DNA from: Bordetella sp. 02P26C-1
Lineage (GTDB): Bacteria > Pseudomonadota > Gammaproteobacteria > Burkholderiales > Burkholderiaceae_B
Assembly: GCF_009763255.1 (NCBI RefSeq)
Contig: NZ_WSJB01000006.1
Span: forward strand, 62,001 to 126,000
Reading direction: 5' to 3'
Length of the DNA: 64,000 nucleotides
Shown: one piece after another, positions 27,637 to 36,882 of the stretch
Numbering within the stretch: the stretch's first letter is position 1
How the letters are laid out: every line of letters begins with the position of its first letter
The notes under the pieces: model-generated
Databases searched by the model: none
Told to the model about the DNA's origin: nothing
What the model saw: only the letters and a program-made list of their open reading frames with translations
Position numbers and translations under genes: made by a program

Positions 27637-28575
27637 ATGAACCGCACTATGTCGCTGCGGCACTTTCGTGCCTTCGTTGCCGTGGCCACCACGGGTTCCT
27701 TCACGATCGCTGCCAAACAACTGTTCCTGACGCAGTCCGCGTTGACGGCCACCATCCAGCAGTTCGAAGACAACATCGGCTTCAAACTGTTTGACCGGAG
27801 CACTCGCCGCGTCGTCATGACGCCCGAGGCGGAACGTTTCCTGCCACAAGCCGAACATATCCTGCGACAGTTTGACAGCGCCGTGGCCGATCTGGAGTCG
27901 CTGGCGCAGGGGCGCCGCGGTCACGTCCGGATCGCCGCCGCGGCCTCGGTGACGCATTACTTTCTTGGCAACGCCATCGCCACACTGCGCGCCGACTATC
28001 CGGAGATCACCGTATCGCTACACGACGCCGCCTCCGAACAGGTCGAACGCATGGTCGAACAGGGCGAGGTCGATTTTGCCTTTGCCAGTCCTCACAAACA
28101 GCGCGAAGAGCTGATCTACACGCCATTATTCGAGGACCGATTTGGCCTGGTCTGCCGCCATGAGCACCGTTATGCCAAGGGCCGCCGCGCCATGCGCTGG
28201 TCGGAACTATCTGCCGAAGACTATATCGGCTTTACCGCCGATACGGGCATCGGCGCCTACCTGCGTCAACATGCCGACCGTAGCGATCTGTTCGCCCACA
28301 GCGGCAACGAGGTCTCGAACACCTCGTCCCTCGGCGCGATCCTGAAATGGACCGAGGGCTATTCCGTGCTGCCGGCGCTGGCCGCCTCGCGCATCACGGG
28401 TCCACACCTGGTATTTCGACCCTTGAGCAGCCCCACGCTAATTCGCCAGGTCCATCTGGTGACGCGCAAGCTGCGAGCGTTATCGCCCGGATCGGAGCTG
28501 TTCGTGGACTACATGCTGCGTACGTTGCGCCAAACGCCGGTACCGGATGGCGTCCGGGTGCTGGCCAAGGGCTAA
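27637..28575 (+). CDS. LysR-family transcriptional regulator
   Basis: Predicted regulator of the divergent aldolase operon. The winged helix is MSLRHFRAFVAVATTGSFTIAAKQLFLTQSALTATIQQFEDNIG, and a substrate-binding domain follows to about residue 312. ATG at 27637 is chosen; another ATG four codons on (27649) is equally plausible, and neither has a strong ribosome site. The effector is likely a compound handled by the neighbouring enzymes, by the usual LysR layout. Confidence 0.9.
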   Translation: MNRTMSLRHFRAFVAVATTGSFTIAAKQLFLTQSALTATIQQFEDNIGFKLFDRSTRRVVMTPEAERFLPQAEHILRQFDSAVADLESLAQGRRGHVRIAAAASVTHYFLGNAIATLRADYPEITVSLHDAASEQVERMVEQGEVDFAFASPHKQREELIYTPLFEDRFGLVCRHEHRYAKGRRAMRWSELSAEDYIGFTADTGIGAYLRQHADRSDLFAHSGNEVSNTSSLGAILKWTEGYSVLPALAASRITGPHLVFRPLSSPTLIRQVHLVTRKLRALSPGSELFVDYMLRTLRQTPVPDGVRVLAKG

Positions 28576-28608
28576 GCGGCGCCTCGCGCTGCCTAACCCC
28601 CTCGGACA

Positions 28609-29619
28609 TTACTGCTTCGGAATATTCGCGCCAGCGATGATCTTCGACCACTTCTCGCGTTCGGCCGCGATGTGGTTGTTGAAATCTTGCTGCGTGCCAC
28701 CGGTCACCTTGGCGCCGAGATCCGCCAACTTGGCTTGAACATCGGGTTGCTGCAGGATCTTGTTGATCTCGCTGTTTAAGCGATCGACGATTTCTTGAGG
28801 CGTGCCGCCGGGCACTGCCACGCCAGTCCAGGACAAGGACTCGTACCCGGGCAGGACCGTCTCAGCGATGGTAGGCGTGTCGGGCAGTGCGGCCAGACGA
28901 TCCTTGCTGGTCACAGCCAGGGCTTTCACCTTGCCGGTCTTGACCAGCGGAACGGAAGACGGCGCGTTATCGAAGATCATGTGCACCTGGCCGCCCATCA
29001 GATCCACCAAAGCTTGGCCGCTGCCGCGATAAGGCACGTGCATGATGTCCACGCCGCCCATGTTCTTGAAGAGCTCGCCCGACATATGCGTGGAGCTGCC
29101 CGCGCCCGACGAGGCGAAGGTGTACTTGCCCGGGTTTTCTTTGACGAGCTTGAGCAGTTCCTCGGCGCTGTTGACCGGCAGGTCATTGTTGACGATCAGC
29201 ACGTTGCCGATCGATGCGGTGTAGACCACCGGGATGAGGTCTTCGCCCACGGTGTAGCCGGGTTTGGCGTAGAGCGCGTGGTTCATCGACAAAATGCCGG
29301 TGGTGCCAAACAGCAGCGTGCGGCCATCCGGCGCGGACTTGGCCACCATCGCGGCGCCGATGTTACCGCCCGCGCCGCCACGGTTCTCGACCACGACGGG
29401 TTGCTTTAAGGCGGTCGAAAGGCGGTCGCCAATCAGGCGGCCGATCACGTCGGTGGAACCACCGGCCGAGAACGGGATCACCAGCGTGACTGGGCCATTC
29501 GGATAATCGCTGGCCTGAGCGGCCGAGCCAAAGCTGATTGCAAGCGCGCCGGCCAAGATGGCGGCAGAACGGACCATTGCGCGGGCGCCAGAACGACCCG
29601 CCTTCTTCAAGATACTCAT
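28609..29619 (-). CDS. Bug-family periplasmic solute receptor (TctC-like)
   Basis: Extracytoplasmic binding protein of the tripartite tricarboxylate transporter group, greatly expanded in Bordetella and relatives. The start at 29619 (MSILKKAGRSG) follows GGGGAAAA and yields 336 residues with a Sec signal peptide cleaved near AQASDYP. Family features include VTLVIPFSAGGSTDVIGR, VVENRGGAGGNIGA and HVPYRGSGQALVDLMGGQV. It is convergent with the LysR gene. No TctA/TctB membrane genes are here, so it either shares a distant transporter or acts as a sensor. Ligand probably a carboxylic acid. Confidence 0.93.
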   Translation of the reverse strand: MSILKKAGRSGARAMVRSAAILAGALAISFGSAAQASDYPNGPVTLVIPFSAGGSTDVIGRLIGDRLSTALKQPVVVENRGGAGGNIGAAMVAKSAPDGRTLLFGTTGILSMNHALYAKPGYTVGEDLIPVVYTASIGNVLIVNNDLPVNSAEELLKLVKENPGKYTFASSGAGSSTHMSGELFKNMGGVDIMHVPYRGSGQALVDLMGGQVHMIFDNAPSSVPLVKTGKVKALAVTSKDRLAALPDTPTIAETVLPGYESLSWTGVAVPGGTPQEIVDRLNSEINKILQQPDVQAKLADLGAKVTGGTQQDFNNHIAAEREKWSKIIAGANIPKQ

Positions 29620-29781
29620 GTTTTCCCCTGATGCAGGATTGCTACTACTTGTGTTTAGAGGAACGATGATAAGAAGGCGGATACTCCACCGCAAACGAAA
29701 AAAATTTGGGTATTTATCAATGCCGTTGATATATCCTCAGGCCCGCGCGTGCTAGTACCTATGGGCTTTGCGCAAACGGCG

Positions 29782-30510
29782 TCAGGGGATGAGCTTGAAA
29801 ACAAGCGGTATAAGTAGTGAAGACAAGATCACCTGCACGCCCAGCGCCAGACCCGCATACGCGCCCGCATCGGCGTTGACCTGAATGGCACGCGCCGACC
29901 CGATGCCGTGCGAGACCGTCCCAAGCGCATAGCCCCGCGCAGCCCATCCGGCCTCGTCACGCGGAATACGCAGCAGATCAAACAGATATTTGCCGCTCAA
30001 CGCGCCCACCAGACCGGTGAGCACCGCGAACACCGCCGACAACGATGGAATACCCCCGATCGCCTCGGATATGCCCATGGCTACTGGCGCGGTGACGGAC
30101 TTCGGCGCCAGCGATAACACCACTTCATGCGGCAGGCCAAATAGCCAGGCCAGCAAGACGGCGCTAGCGGCGGCGGCGCCACCCCCTAGCAAGGCCGCCC
30201 ACAACAGACGCGCCCACCGCGCGCGCAATTCAGCGCGCCGCACCCACAACGGCCAGGCGAGCGCTACCACGGCCGGTCCTAAGAGGAAATGAATGAATTG
30301 CGCCCCGGAAAAATAGGTCTGATAAGGGACGCCAAAAACCTGTAAACCTCCAGCCAGGATGACGACACTCCATAACACGGGATTGGCCAATGGCGCCTGG
30401 CCTAATCGCAGGTAAAACGCCTGCGCGACTAAATACACGGTCAACGTGGCGGTCAACCCGAACAGGGGCGTAGACGAGAGATAGACCCACAGATCGACGA
30501 AGTCACGCAT
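29782..30510 (-). CDS. lrgB: LrgB/CidB-family membrane protein
   Basis: Integral membrane partner of LrgA. The start at 30510 lies inside the lrgA stop (ATGCGTGA, 8 bp overlap) and gives 242 residues, nearly all hydrophobic, with the family motifs LAPKSVTAPVAMGISE and GTVSHGIGSARA. In plants and some bacteria LrgAB-type proteins move glycolate or pyruvate; in Firmicutes they were first linked to murein hydrolase control. Neighbouring hydroxy-acid genes favour a carboxylate-transport role here, as inference. Confidence 0.93.
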   Translation of the reverse strand: MRDFVDLWVYLSSTPLFGLTATLTVYLVAQAFYLRLGQAPLANPVLWSVVILAGGLQVFGVPYQTYFSGAQFIHFLLGPAVVALAWPLWVRRAELRARWARLLWAALLGGGAAAASAVLLAWLFGLPHEVVLSLAPKSVTAPVAMGISEAIGGIPSLSAVFAVLTGLVGALSGKYLFDLLRIPRDEAGWAARGYALGTVSHGIGSARAIQVNADAGAYAGLALGVQVILSSLLIPLVFKLIP

Positions 30511-30850
30511 TTTGGTCTCCCTGTCCACGCTTGAGCGCCAATAGGGTGACCACCATACCGATCAAGGTCGACAACACAATCACGGCCAGAATTCGCAAGC
30601 CATATTGGCTAATCAGTCCCAGATGCGTCATAACTCCGACGCCCACTGGCACAAACAGCAAAGACAGATGCGACAAGAGATACTGCGCCGCGATCTGCAC
30701 GGACGCTCTGACGGCACGCCAGCGCAGGCCGATCACCAGCAACAACATGCCAATGACAGGGCCGGGAAACGGTAAGTGAAACAGGCGCGAGAGCGCTTCG
30801 CCCAGCGTCTGAAACGCGAGCAACCAAGTAAATCCAAGAAGGGCTTGCAT
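30503..30850 (-). CDS. lrgA: LrgA/CidA-family membrane protein
   Basis: Small holin-like membrane protein of 115 residues with four hydrophobic segments and the family core FHLPFPGPVIGMLLLVIGL. It is translated with lrgB through an 8 bp overlap. The ATG at 30850 has no clear ribosome site, and 178 bp separate it from the PrpD-family stop upstream, so lrgAB may have its own promoter in that gap. Confidence 0.92.
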   Translation of the reverse strand: MQALLGFTWLLAFQTLGEALSRLFHLPFPGPVIGMLLLVIGLRWRAVRASVQIAAQYLLSHLSLLFVPVGVGVMTHLGLISQYGLRILAVIVLSTLIGMVVTLLALKRGQGDQNA

Positions 30851-31028
30851 AGAAAGCGTCGAATAACGATGGGGATCGCGACGCGGCGGATGATCGGAGA
30901 TATCGTTATTGTAGAGCTACTTCTCTCTATGTGGCCGGGCCCGGGCTTTGCCTGCGGCCACGCCTTTCCGATCAATGCCCCCCACGCATACCCGTCAGTG
31001 CGATGCTATGGCCTATGCCCACGGATCG

Positions 31029-32348
31029 TTAGCAGGCAGCCCGCCACGATTCGAACAAAGGCATGAACCCCCGCGTGGTCAAGCCCTGCAAGGCAGCCAC
31101 CATTTGATCTCGCTGTGCGGTCGCGAGATTGCCTCGGGCAAGATTAATAAACTTTTGAGCGACCTGGTCCTGGCTCATCGGATTCGCGACATCGCCCAAC
31201 GGGAATTCGACCGTCATGGTTTCAGGGCCGTGACCCTGGTCCATCACGACCCGGCATGGCGTGCGCTGTGGGAACGATTGCGCGAAATCATCGTGGGCTG
31301 CCAACTCGACCCGCGCCGCTAGTGCAAGGACCTCGGCATCCGTCAACACGCGCGGATCCACCGGCTGCAACGCCGCGGCCCCATGCACAGCGGCCAGCGC
31401 GCAGCTGAAATAGTAGCTGTACTGAGCGCCTTCCAGCGTCGTGGGAGCACGTTCGTTGACCAGCTTCAATCCCCGCGCGAACGTCTCGATACGTAAACTC
31501 TTGATCGGCGCGCCCGGACGTCGCATCGCCAGAATCGCGTCAATTGCAGCGTGCATATAGCGGCAGCAGGCATAGGGTTTGATGTAACTATCCTGCAACC
31601 ACCAATGTTCCCCTAATCCGCCCGTCAGCACCTCACGACGATAATTGTCCTCACTGTCGAGCAGGTCTATCGGCCCCGTGGCTCCCTCGCGGGCCCGATA
31701 CGCAGCTGTCAGGCCGACTACGACGGCCGCGGGAATCTGCTCTTTGACGGTGCTGCCCTGATATTTAGAACTGCCCGAAGGAAAACCGATCGGGCCTTCC
31801 GCCCCGGCGATCGCCAGGGCATGCGCAGTCTGCTTTGCATCGAGCCGCAGCAAGCGCGCCGCCGCCGCCGCGACGCCATAATTGACCCAACGCCCCGTCG
31901 CATAGGTATCGATCCGTGCGATCGGACGCGCGGTAGCGGTTCGCAAGCCCACCTCGTAGCCCACCGCGATGGCATCGAATATATCCTCGTCTGAGGACCC
32001 CAGCGCTTGCGCCACCGCCATGACGGCTGGGATCACGCCCGCGCCGGGATGGCCCGCCGCGCCCCGATGTCCATCATCAATGTCTAGCGCGCTGGCCGCG
32101 GCCGAATTCGCCATGGCTGCGCCGGCGACACTGAGCGAGCCGCCGCTCAGCCAAACATCTGCCACGCCCTCGCCATATAGCGATTTCGCGCAGCCTCGGG
32201 CCGCGATGGCCAGATCGGATCCCACACCCGCGACCGTCGCGCTCATCAAGTCGAACACGAGTAAGGCGCAACTATCACGGGCCGGTCCTTGAAGCGAGCC
32301 CGCAGGCAAATGGGCGACGAATTGGGCGAGTTCTTCTATTGCATGCAT
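31029..32348 (-). CDS. MmgE/PrpD-family protein
   Basis: Member of the 2-methylcitrate dehydratase family, which includes PrpD and other hydro-lyases and isomerases acting on carboxylic acids. The 439 residues carry ALDIDDGHRGAAGHPGAGVIPAVMA, FPSGSSKYQGSTVKEQ and YIKPYACCRYMHAAIDA. It lacks neighbouring prpB/prpC genes, so 2-methylcitrate use is unlikely. It sits 10 bp after the FAD oxidase subunit and probably belongs to that catabolic operon. The ATG at 32348 has GGAC upstream. Confidence 0.88.
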   Translation of the reverse strand: MHAIEELAQFVAHLPAGSLQGPARDSCALLVFDLMSATVAGVGSDLAIAARGCAKSLYGEGVADVWLSGGSLSVAGAAMANSAAASALDIDDGHRGAAGHPGAGVIPAVMAVAQALGSSDEDIFDAIAVGYEVGLRTATARPIARIDTYATGRWVNYGVAAAAARLLRLDAKQTAHALAIAGAEGPIGFPSGSSKYQGSTVKEQIPAAVVVGLTAAYRAREGATGPIDLLDSEDNYRREVLTGGLGEHWWLQDSYIKPYACCRYMHAAIDAILAMRRPGAPIKSLRIETFARGLKLVNERAPTTLEGAQYSYYFSCALAAVHGAAALQPVDPRVLTDAEVLALAARVELAAHDDFAQSFPQRTPCRVVMDQGHGPETMTVEFPLGDVANPMSQDQVAQKFINLARGNLATAQRDQMVAALQGLTTRGFMPLFESWRAAC

Positions 32349-32358
32349 ACTTTGTCCT

Positions 32359-33465
32359 TTAGGCGGCGAACCGGTCTATTGAAAACGCATCGATAGGCGT
32401 CTCGGTTTCGCCATCACACACCAGTTCCGCGAGGATTTCGCCCACGCCCGGTGCGAGCATGAACCCCCCACCTGAAAAGCCGAAAGCGTGCAGCAATCGC
32501 GGCGTCGTGCGACTCGGCCCGATCACGGGATTTCGATCCGGTGTTTTGCCGTCCAGACCGCTCCATGATCGAATCACGAGGGCTTGCTTGAGCGCGGGGA
32601 TTATGGTTTGAGCCTCTCGCATGACGGAGAGCGTCACGTCATCTGAAGGTTGAGCAAAGCGATCGTCGCCGCGCGCCATGCCACCACCCAGCACACAGTT
32701 ACCGCGATCGACCTGGCGCGCATAGAACCCGCCGCCATAGATGCCCAGATTGTGGGGAATGAACCGGGGCAGCGGTTCGGTCACCCACATGTTCGGATAC
32801 ATGGGCTCCAATGGCGTTTTTTCGCCGAAGGTCTCGGCCAGTTGGTTGGCCCAGGCTCCGGCGGCATTGATGCACCATTTGGCGCGAACACGGTGCTCGC
32901 CCGCTTGCGCATGGAAGTGATTACCATCGAAAGCAATTTCGGTCAGCTCGGTTTGTTCGAGGACCATTGCACCCGCGCTCACGGCTGCGCGAGCAAACGC
33001 GGGAGACACCAGCCGAGGATTCGCATGCCCGTCTGAAGGGCACAGCGAACCCCCGATGACGGCGCGACTCAGCCACGGATAGCGGGCGCGAAATGGCGCG
33101 CCATCAATGATCGACGCCGACAAGCCAAAGCTCTCGGCCATCTTGGCCCACGCCGCCAGCGCGTCCAGATCCGCCTCATTTCGTCCCAAGCGCAAATGCC
33201 CCGACACGGTGAACTCGCCATCGATGCCAATCAACTCAGGCAGCCCGTTCCAGATGCGGCGCGCGCGTAACGCCAGGGGCATCTGCTCTTTGGTTCTGCC
33301 CTGACACCGTACGCCACCATAGTTCACGCCGCTCGCCTGCGCGCCGCAATAACGGCGCTCGATGACGAGCGCCTTGACGCCGCGTTTAGCGAGATAGAGC
33401 GCAGAGGCCGCGCCGACGAGACCTCCACCCACGATGAGGACATCGACATCCATACGATCAGTCAT
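32359..33465 (-). CDS. FAD-dependent oxidase, DAO family (OoxB/HcnC-like subunit)
   Basis: Catalytic flavoprotein resembling opine oxidase subunit B, HcnC and D-amino-acid-type dehydrogenases. It would oxidise a C-N bond, releasing a 2-oxo acid and an amine. The start at 33465 overlaps the upstream stop by 8 bp (ATGACTGA), giving 368 residues. It begins with DVDVLIVGGGLVGAASALYLAKRG and has CINAAGAWANQ, and near the end GLDGKTPDRNPVIGPS and GFSGGGFMLAPGVGE. With the next two genes it forms a three-subunit enzyme. The substrate is unknown. Confidence 0.88.
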   Translation of the reverse strand: MTDRMDVDVLIVGGGLVGAASALYLAKRGVKALVIERRYCGAQASGVNYGGVRCQGRTKEQMPLALRARRIWNGLPELIGIDGEFTVSGHLRLGRNEADLDALAAWAKMAESFGLSASIIDGAPFRARYPWLSRAVIGGSLCPSDGHANPRLVSPAFARAAVSAGAMVLEQTELTEIAFDGNHFHAQAGEHRVRAKWCINAAGAWANQLAETFGEKTPLEPMYPNMWVTEPLPRFIPHNLGIYGGGFYARQVDRGNCVLGGGMARGDDRFAQPSDDVTLSVMREAQTIIPALKQALVIRSWSGLDGKTPDRNPVIGPSRTTPRLLHAFGFSGGGFMLAPGVGEILAELVCDGETETPIDAFSIDRFAA

Positions 33466-34894
33466 CGCGTGCCTCGTCTTCCGCAGCAGTGTGCGCTGGC
33501 GGCGCACTGCAAAACATGGGTAATGGCTTGATCGGCGGCTGCGCGCGCAGACGACCCGCTTGTTTTAACGGGATGCCCAGCTCATCGCTCATAAGCGAGA
33601 TGGCGGCGTCCCCGCACATCCGCCCCTGACAACGCCCCATGCCAACCCGCGTTAGCGCTTTCAGGCGATTGATTTCCGAGGCCTCGCCATTACGAAGACA
33701 TTGGCGCAGCGTGCCGGCTTTGACTTCCTCGCACCGGCACACGGTCATATCGTCCGGCCAAGCAGCACTGATCTTCTCGGGCACGGAGAACGCCTGCTCA
33801 ATGCCCACGCGGAAGGTATTGATTCTCGCTAGTTTGCGATTGATCTCGGCTAGGTCCGGCGACCCAAGCTCTGGCGTGATGCCGAGATCGGCGAGTATCG
33901 CCAGACCCGCCCGCCTGCCGGAAAGCTCCGCCGCGTCCGCACCAGCAATGCCCGCGCCATCACCCGCAAGATAGATTCCTGGCTGTGAGCTTCTGCCTGC
34001 GCCATCCTGCCTGGGTATCCAAGCCCGATTCAAGTTGCTGTATTCGAATTCACACCCCGATATATCAGCAAGCTGCGCCTCGGGACGCAATCCGTAGCCC
34101 AGCCCGACCGCATCACAGGCGAGGCTATGCGGGCGTGCGTCGGCTTGAGATCCCGAGCGGTGGCGCATCCAGCGTATGCCGCTCACCGACTGCACGCCGT
34201 CGATACCCACCAGACGCACATTGTGCTCAACGCGCACGCCCTGCGCGCGCAGCCAAGCAAGGTAATAAACCCCCTTGGCAAACGTGCCCGGCTGCCTCAA
34301 GAGTCGCGGAGTCGCCTTAACCTGCTGAGCCCAGGCACTGGTATCCAACACGGCCTCGACATTCGCACCGGCCTTCACATACTGATACGCAACGAGATAC
34401 AGCAAAGGACCAGTACCCGCGAACACGACCCGACGTCCGATCGCACAGCCCTGTGCCTTTAAGGCCACCTGAGAGCCGCCCAGCGTATAACACCCTGGCA
34501 GGGTCCATCCTGGAATGGGAAACACGCGATCCGTCGCGCCGCTGGCGATCACGAGATGCGTGTAGGGCACGCGAACTTGCCGGCCCTGCTGCAAGGTATC
34601 CAAATAGCCATCCCCCCCGCCCCAGGCCAACGTGTCCGGACAGTAATCTACGCGCGGCAGGATGCGCGCCATGGCTTGATGCACGGCATCGGCCTTGGCC
34701 GCTTCAAAGCCATATAAAGCGCGCTTCGAACGATTGAAACCTGCCTCTTGTGGCGGCTGACGGTAGATCTGGCCACCCCAGCGAGCGCCTTCATCCAGCA
34801 CGAGCGGACGCAGGCCCGCGTTGACAAGCACTTCGGCGGCGCGGATACCCGCGGGGCCCGCACCAACGACGACGACACGCATGGCCGCAGTCAT
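33458..34894 (-). CDS. FAD/NAD(P)-binding oxidase subunit (OoxA/HcnB-like, with 2Fe-2S-type C-terminal domain)
   Basis: Second flavoprotein subunit of the opine-oxidase/HCN-synthase/hydroxyproline-dehydrogenase family. The start at 34894 overlaps the preceding stop by 4 bp. The 478 residues begin with VVVVGAGPAGIRAAEVLVNAG, have IASGATDRVFPIPGWTLPGCYTLGG and YLAGDGAGIAGADAAELSGRRA. The C-terminus carries a cysteine cluster (MTVCRCEEV, then GMGRCQGRMCGD) like the BFD/2Fe-2S domain. It likely passes electrons from the DAO subunit to a ferredoxin subunit or quinone. Confidence 0.9.
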   Translation of the reverse strand: MTAAMRVVVVGAGPAGIRAAEVLVNAGLRPLVLDEGARWGGQIYRQPPQEAGFNRSKRALYGFEAAKADAVHQAMARILPRVDYCPDTLAWGGGDGYLDTLQQGRQVRVPYTHLVIASGATDRVFPIPGWTLPGCYTLGGSQVALKAQGCAIGRRVVFAGTGPLLYLVAYQYVKAGANVEAVLDTSAWAQQVKATPRLLRQPGTFAKGVYYLAWLRAQGVRVEHNVRLVGIDGVQSVSGIRWMRHRSGSQADARPHSLACDAVGLGYGLRPEAQLADISGCEFEYSNLNRAWIPRQDGAGRSSQPGIYLAGDGAGIAGADAAELSGRRAGLAILADLGITPELGSPDLAEINRKLARINTFRVGIEQAFSVPEKISAAWPDDMTVCRCEEVKAGTLRQCLRNGEASEINRLKALTRVGMGRCQGRMCGDAAISLMSDELGIPLKQAGRLRAQPPIKPLPMFCSAPPAHTAAEDEARDD

Positions 34895-35274
34895 AAGACG
34901 CCCTCCGCCAGCGGCGCAGCGGTGCATAGACGCACGTCTGCACGCAATCGCGTCGTGCAGGCCCGCAACCTCGAACCGTCCTCGTACCAGACCCAGCAGT
35001 CCTGGCAAGCACCGATCATGCAGAAGCCGGCTCTGGGTTCATGGCTGAACTCGGTATTCCGAACGCGGGACTGTCGGGTCAGAATCGCAGTGAGGACGGA
35101 GTCCCCCGCGAGACCAAAACATTCCACCCCGTCGAGATAAAACCGGACTATCTCCCGGCTTGTCTCGGCAACGCGCACGAGCTGCGCGTCATGCTGGTTA
35201 CGTACATTCTGCACAATGAATTGCCTTGTGATGATGCGTGCGGCCTGCCTTAACGCGCCCGGCAGGCGGGCCAC
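34891..35274 (-). CDS. Small (2Fe-2S)-binding oxidase subunit (OoxC/HcnA-like)
   Basis: Third subunit of the oxidase: a short ferredoxin-like protein with CMIGACQDCWV and a following RACTTRL, the plant-type cluster pattern of HcnA and sarcosine-oxidase alpha N-termini. The frame opens at a GTG (35274) and codes 127 residues; an internal GTG at about 35214 (VQNVRNQHD) could be the true start. It is 24 bp after the ThDP-enzyme gene and overlaps the next gene by 4 bp. Confidence 0.85.
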   Translation of the reverse strand: MARLPGALRQAARIITRQFIVQNVRNQHDAQLVRVAETSREIVRFYLDGVECFGLAGDSVLTAILTRQSRVRNTEFSHEPRAGFCMIGACQDCWVWYEDGSRLRACTTRLRADVRLCTAAPLAEGVL

Positions 35275-35298
35275 GCCTGCGGGCTGCGTGCACCGAGT

Positions 35299-36837
35299 TC
35301 AGATCATCAATTCAATGAGGAACGGGCCTTTGCGTTTGTTGGCGGCCGTAAACAGGTCCGCCAGCTCTTCCATGGTGTGCGCTTTGGCCGCTTCGACTCC
35401 CATGCCGCGTGCCAGACTGACCCAATCGAGTGCGGGACGCGTGAGATCCAGCATATTCATGGCGGTGGTGCCTGCCTGCGCACCTACGCCCGCGAGTTCG
35501 CCGATCAAAATCGCGTACTTCTGATTAGCGAAGATCACGGTGGTGACGTCCAGTTGCTCGCGCGCTTGGGTCCAGAGCGCCTGCAGCGAATACATCGCAG
35601 AGCCATCGGCTTGCAACGACACCACGCGCCGTCCGGCTCCGGCAATTGCCGCGCCCGTGGCCAAGGGGATACCGTTGCCGATTGCACCGCCCGTGATCTG
35701 CAACCAGTCATGGGGCGCGGCATTGGTACAAGTCGGGTAGAAGGCGCGCCCGAAAGTCAGGCCTTCTTCGACCACGATAGCGTTCTCGGGCAGTAATGCG
35801 GCGATGGTCTGGGCAGCCGCCTCCGGGGTGACCGCCCCGCGCGCGGGCTCCATGATCACCCGTTGCGCCGCAGGCGCGGGCTCATGGGCGCCGAGTCTGT
35901 CGGCCAAGCGAGCGAGCGCATCCGCCTGGTCCTGCTCGGGGCGGCTTAGTACATGAATTTGGCAATCGTCGGGATACAACACCGCCGGTTTATTGGGATA
36001 GGCGAAGAACGCCACCGGCGCCTTGGCTCCCACCAAAATCAGATGCTTCACCCCTTTAAGCGCCGCCAAGGCTGGCTCCACCGCATAGGGGAGACGCTCT
36101 ATCGGGGTACGGCCCGCGCCACGTTCGATCCGTCGATTCGACGTCGGCGCCATCAGGCGTGCACCCGTCTTCTGTGCGATACGACCCGCCACTGACAACG
36201 GCCCTTCCCGCAGTGCATCGTTGCCGATAAAAATCACGGCGGGTTCGCCTTGGCGCAATATGTTCGCGACGGCGCTCAGGGAGCCCTCGTCTACCGTGGA
36301 GGCGGTGGGGACTTCCAAGGCCTCCGCCACGACACCCCCCGGATTCCAGCAAGTGTCCGACGGTGCGATCAGTGTCGCGATCTGACCGGGAGCCATGCGC
36401 GCCGCCTGCACCGCCGCGGCCGCATCGCGGCCTATGGTGGCCGCGGAGTTCGCCGTGCGCGTCCAGGCCGATACGGGGCGCGCCCATCCTTCCGTATCCG
36501 CTGTCAACGGCGCATCCAACGGCCGGTGGTGCGTGGCCTGATCCCCGACGATGTTCACGATCGAAGAATTCGCGCGACGCGCATTGTGCAAATTGGCCAG
36601 ACCATTGGCCAGACCCGGTCCGCAATGCAATAAGGTCACGGCCGGACGGTCAGCAATACGTGCATAACCGTCGGCCGCGCCCGTCACCACGGTCTCCGCC
36701 AGCGCCAGCACGCAGCGCATGCCGGGGATACGGTCCAGCGCCGAGACGAAGTGCATCTCGCTGGTGCCGGGATTGGCAAAGCAAGTATCGATGCCGCTTT
36801 TCAGCAGAGTATGGACAAGACTTTCGGCGCCGTTCAC
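35299..36837 (-). CDS. ThDP-dependent enzyme, acetolactate-synthase/benzoylformate-decarboxylase family
   Basis: Thiamine-diphosphate enzyme that probably decarboxylates a 2-oxo acid or joins two. The 512-residue product starts at a GTG and shows the pyrimidine-binding part (CFANPGTSEMHFV, ETVVTGAADGYAR), a central domain, and the PP domain with ITGGAIGNGIP, QADGSAMYSLQALWT and VIFANQKYAILIGEL. The conserved catalytic glutamate is in the ALAETVVTG segment. It is smaller than true IlvB, and no ilvN gene is adjacent, so a catabolic decarboxylase is likelier. It would use the 2-oxo product of the oxidase encoded next to it. Confidence 0.86.
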   Translation of the reverse strand: MNGAESLVHTLLKSGIDTCFANPGTSEMHFVSALDRIPGMRCVLALAETVVTGAADGYARIADRPAVTLLHCGPGLANGLANLHNARRANSSIVNIVGDQATHHRPLDAPLTADTEGWARPVSAWTRTANSAATIGRDAAAAVQAARMAPGQIATLIAPSDTCWNPGGVVAEALEVPTASTVDEGSLSAVANILRQGEPAVIFIGNDALREGPLSVAGRIAQKTGARLMAPTSNRRIERGAGRTPIERLPYAVEPALAALKGVKHLILVGAKAPVAFFAYPNKPAVLYPDDCQIHVLSRPEQDQADALARLADRLGAHEPAPAAQRVIMEPARGAVTPEAAAQTIAALLPENAIVVEEGLTFGRAFYPTCTNAAPHDWLQITGGAIGNGIPLATGAAIAGAGRRVVSLQADGSAMYSLQALWTQAREQLDVTTVIFANQKYAILIGELAGVGAQAGTTAMNMLDLTRPALDWVSLARGMGVEAAKAHTMEELADLFTAANKRKGPFLIELMI

Positions 36838-36882
36838 AGGTTCACCATCCTAAAGCAGAGAGTGTGGTTATTCATGGTTTGA

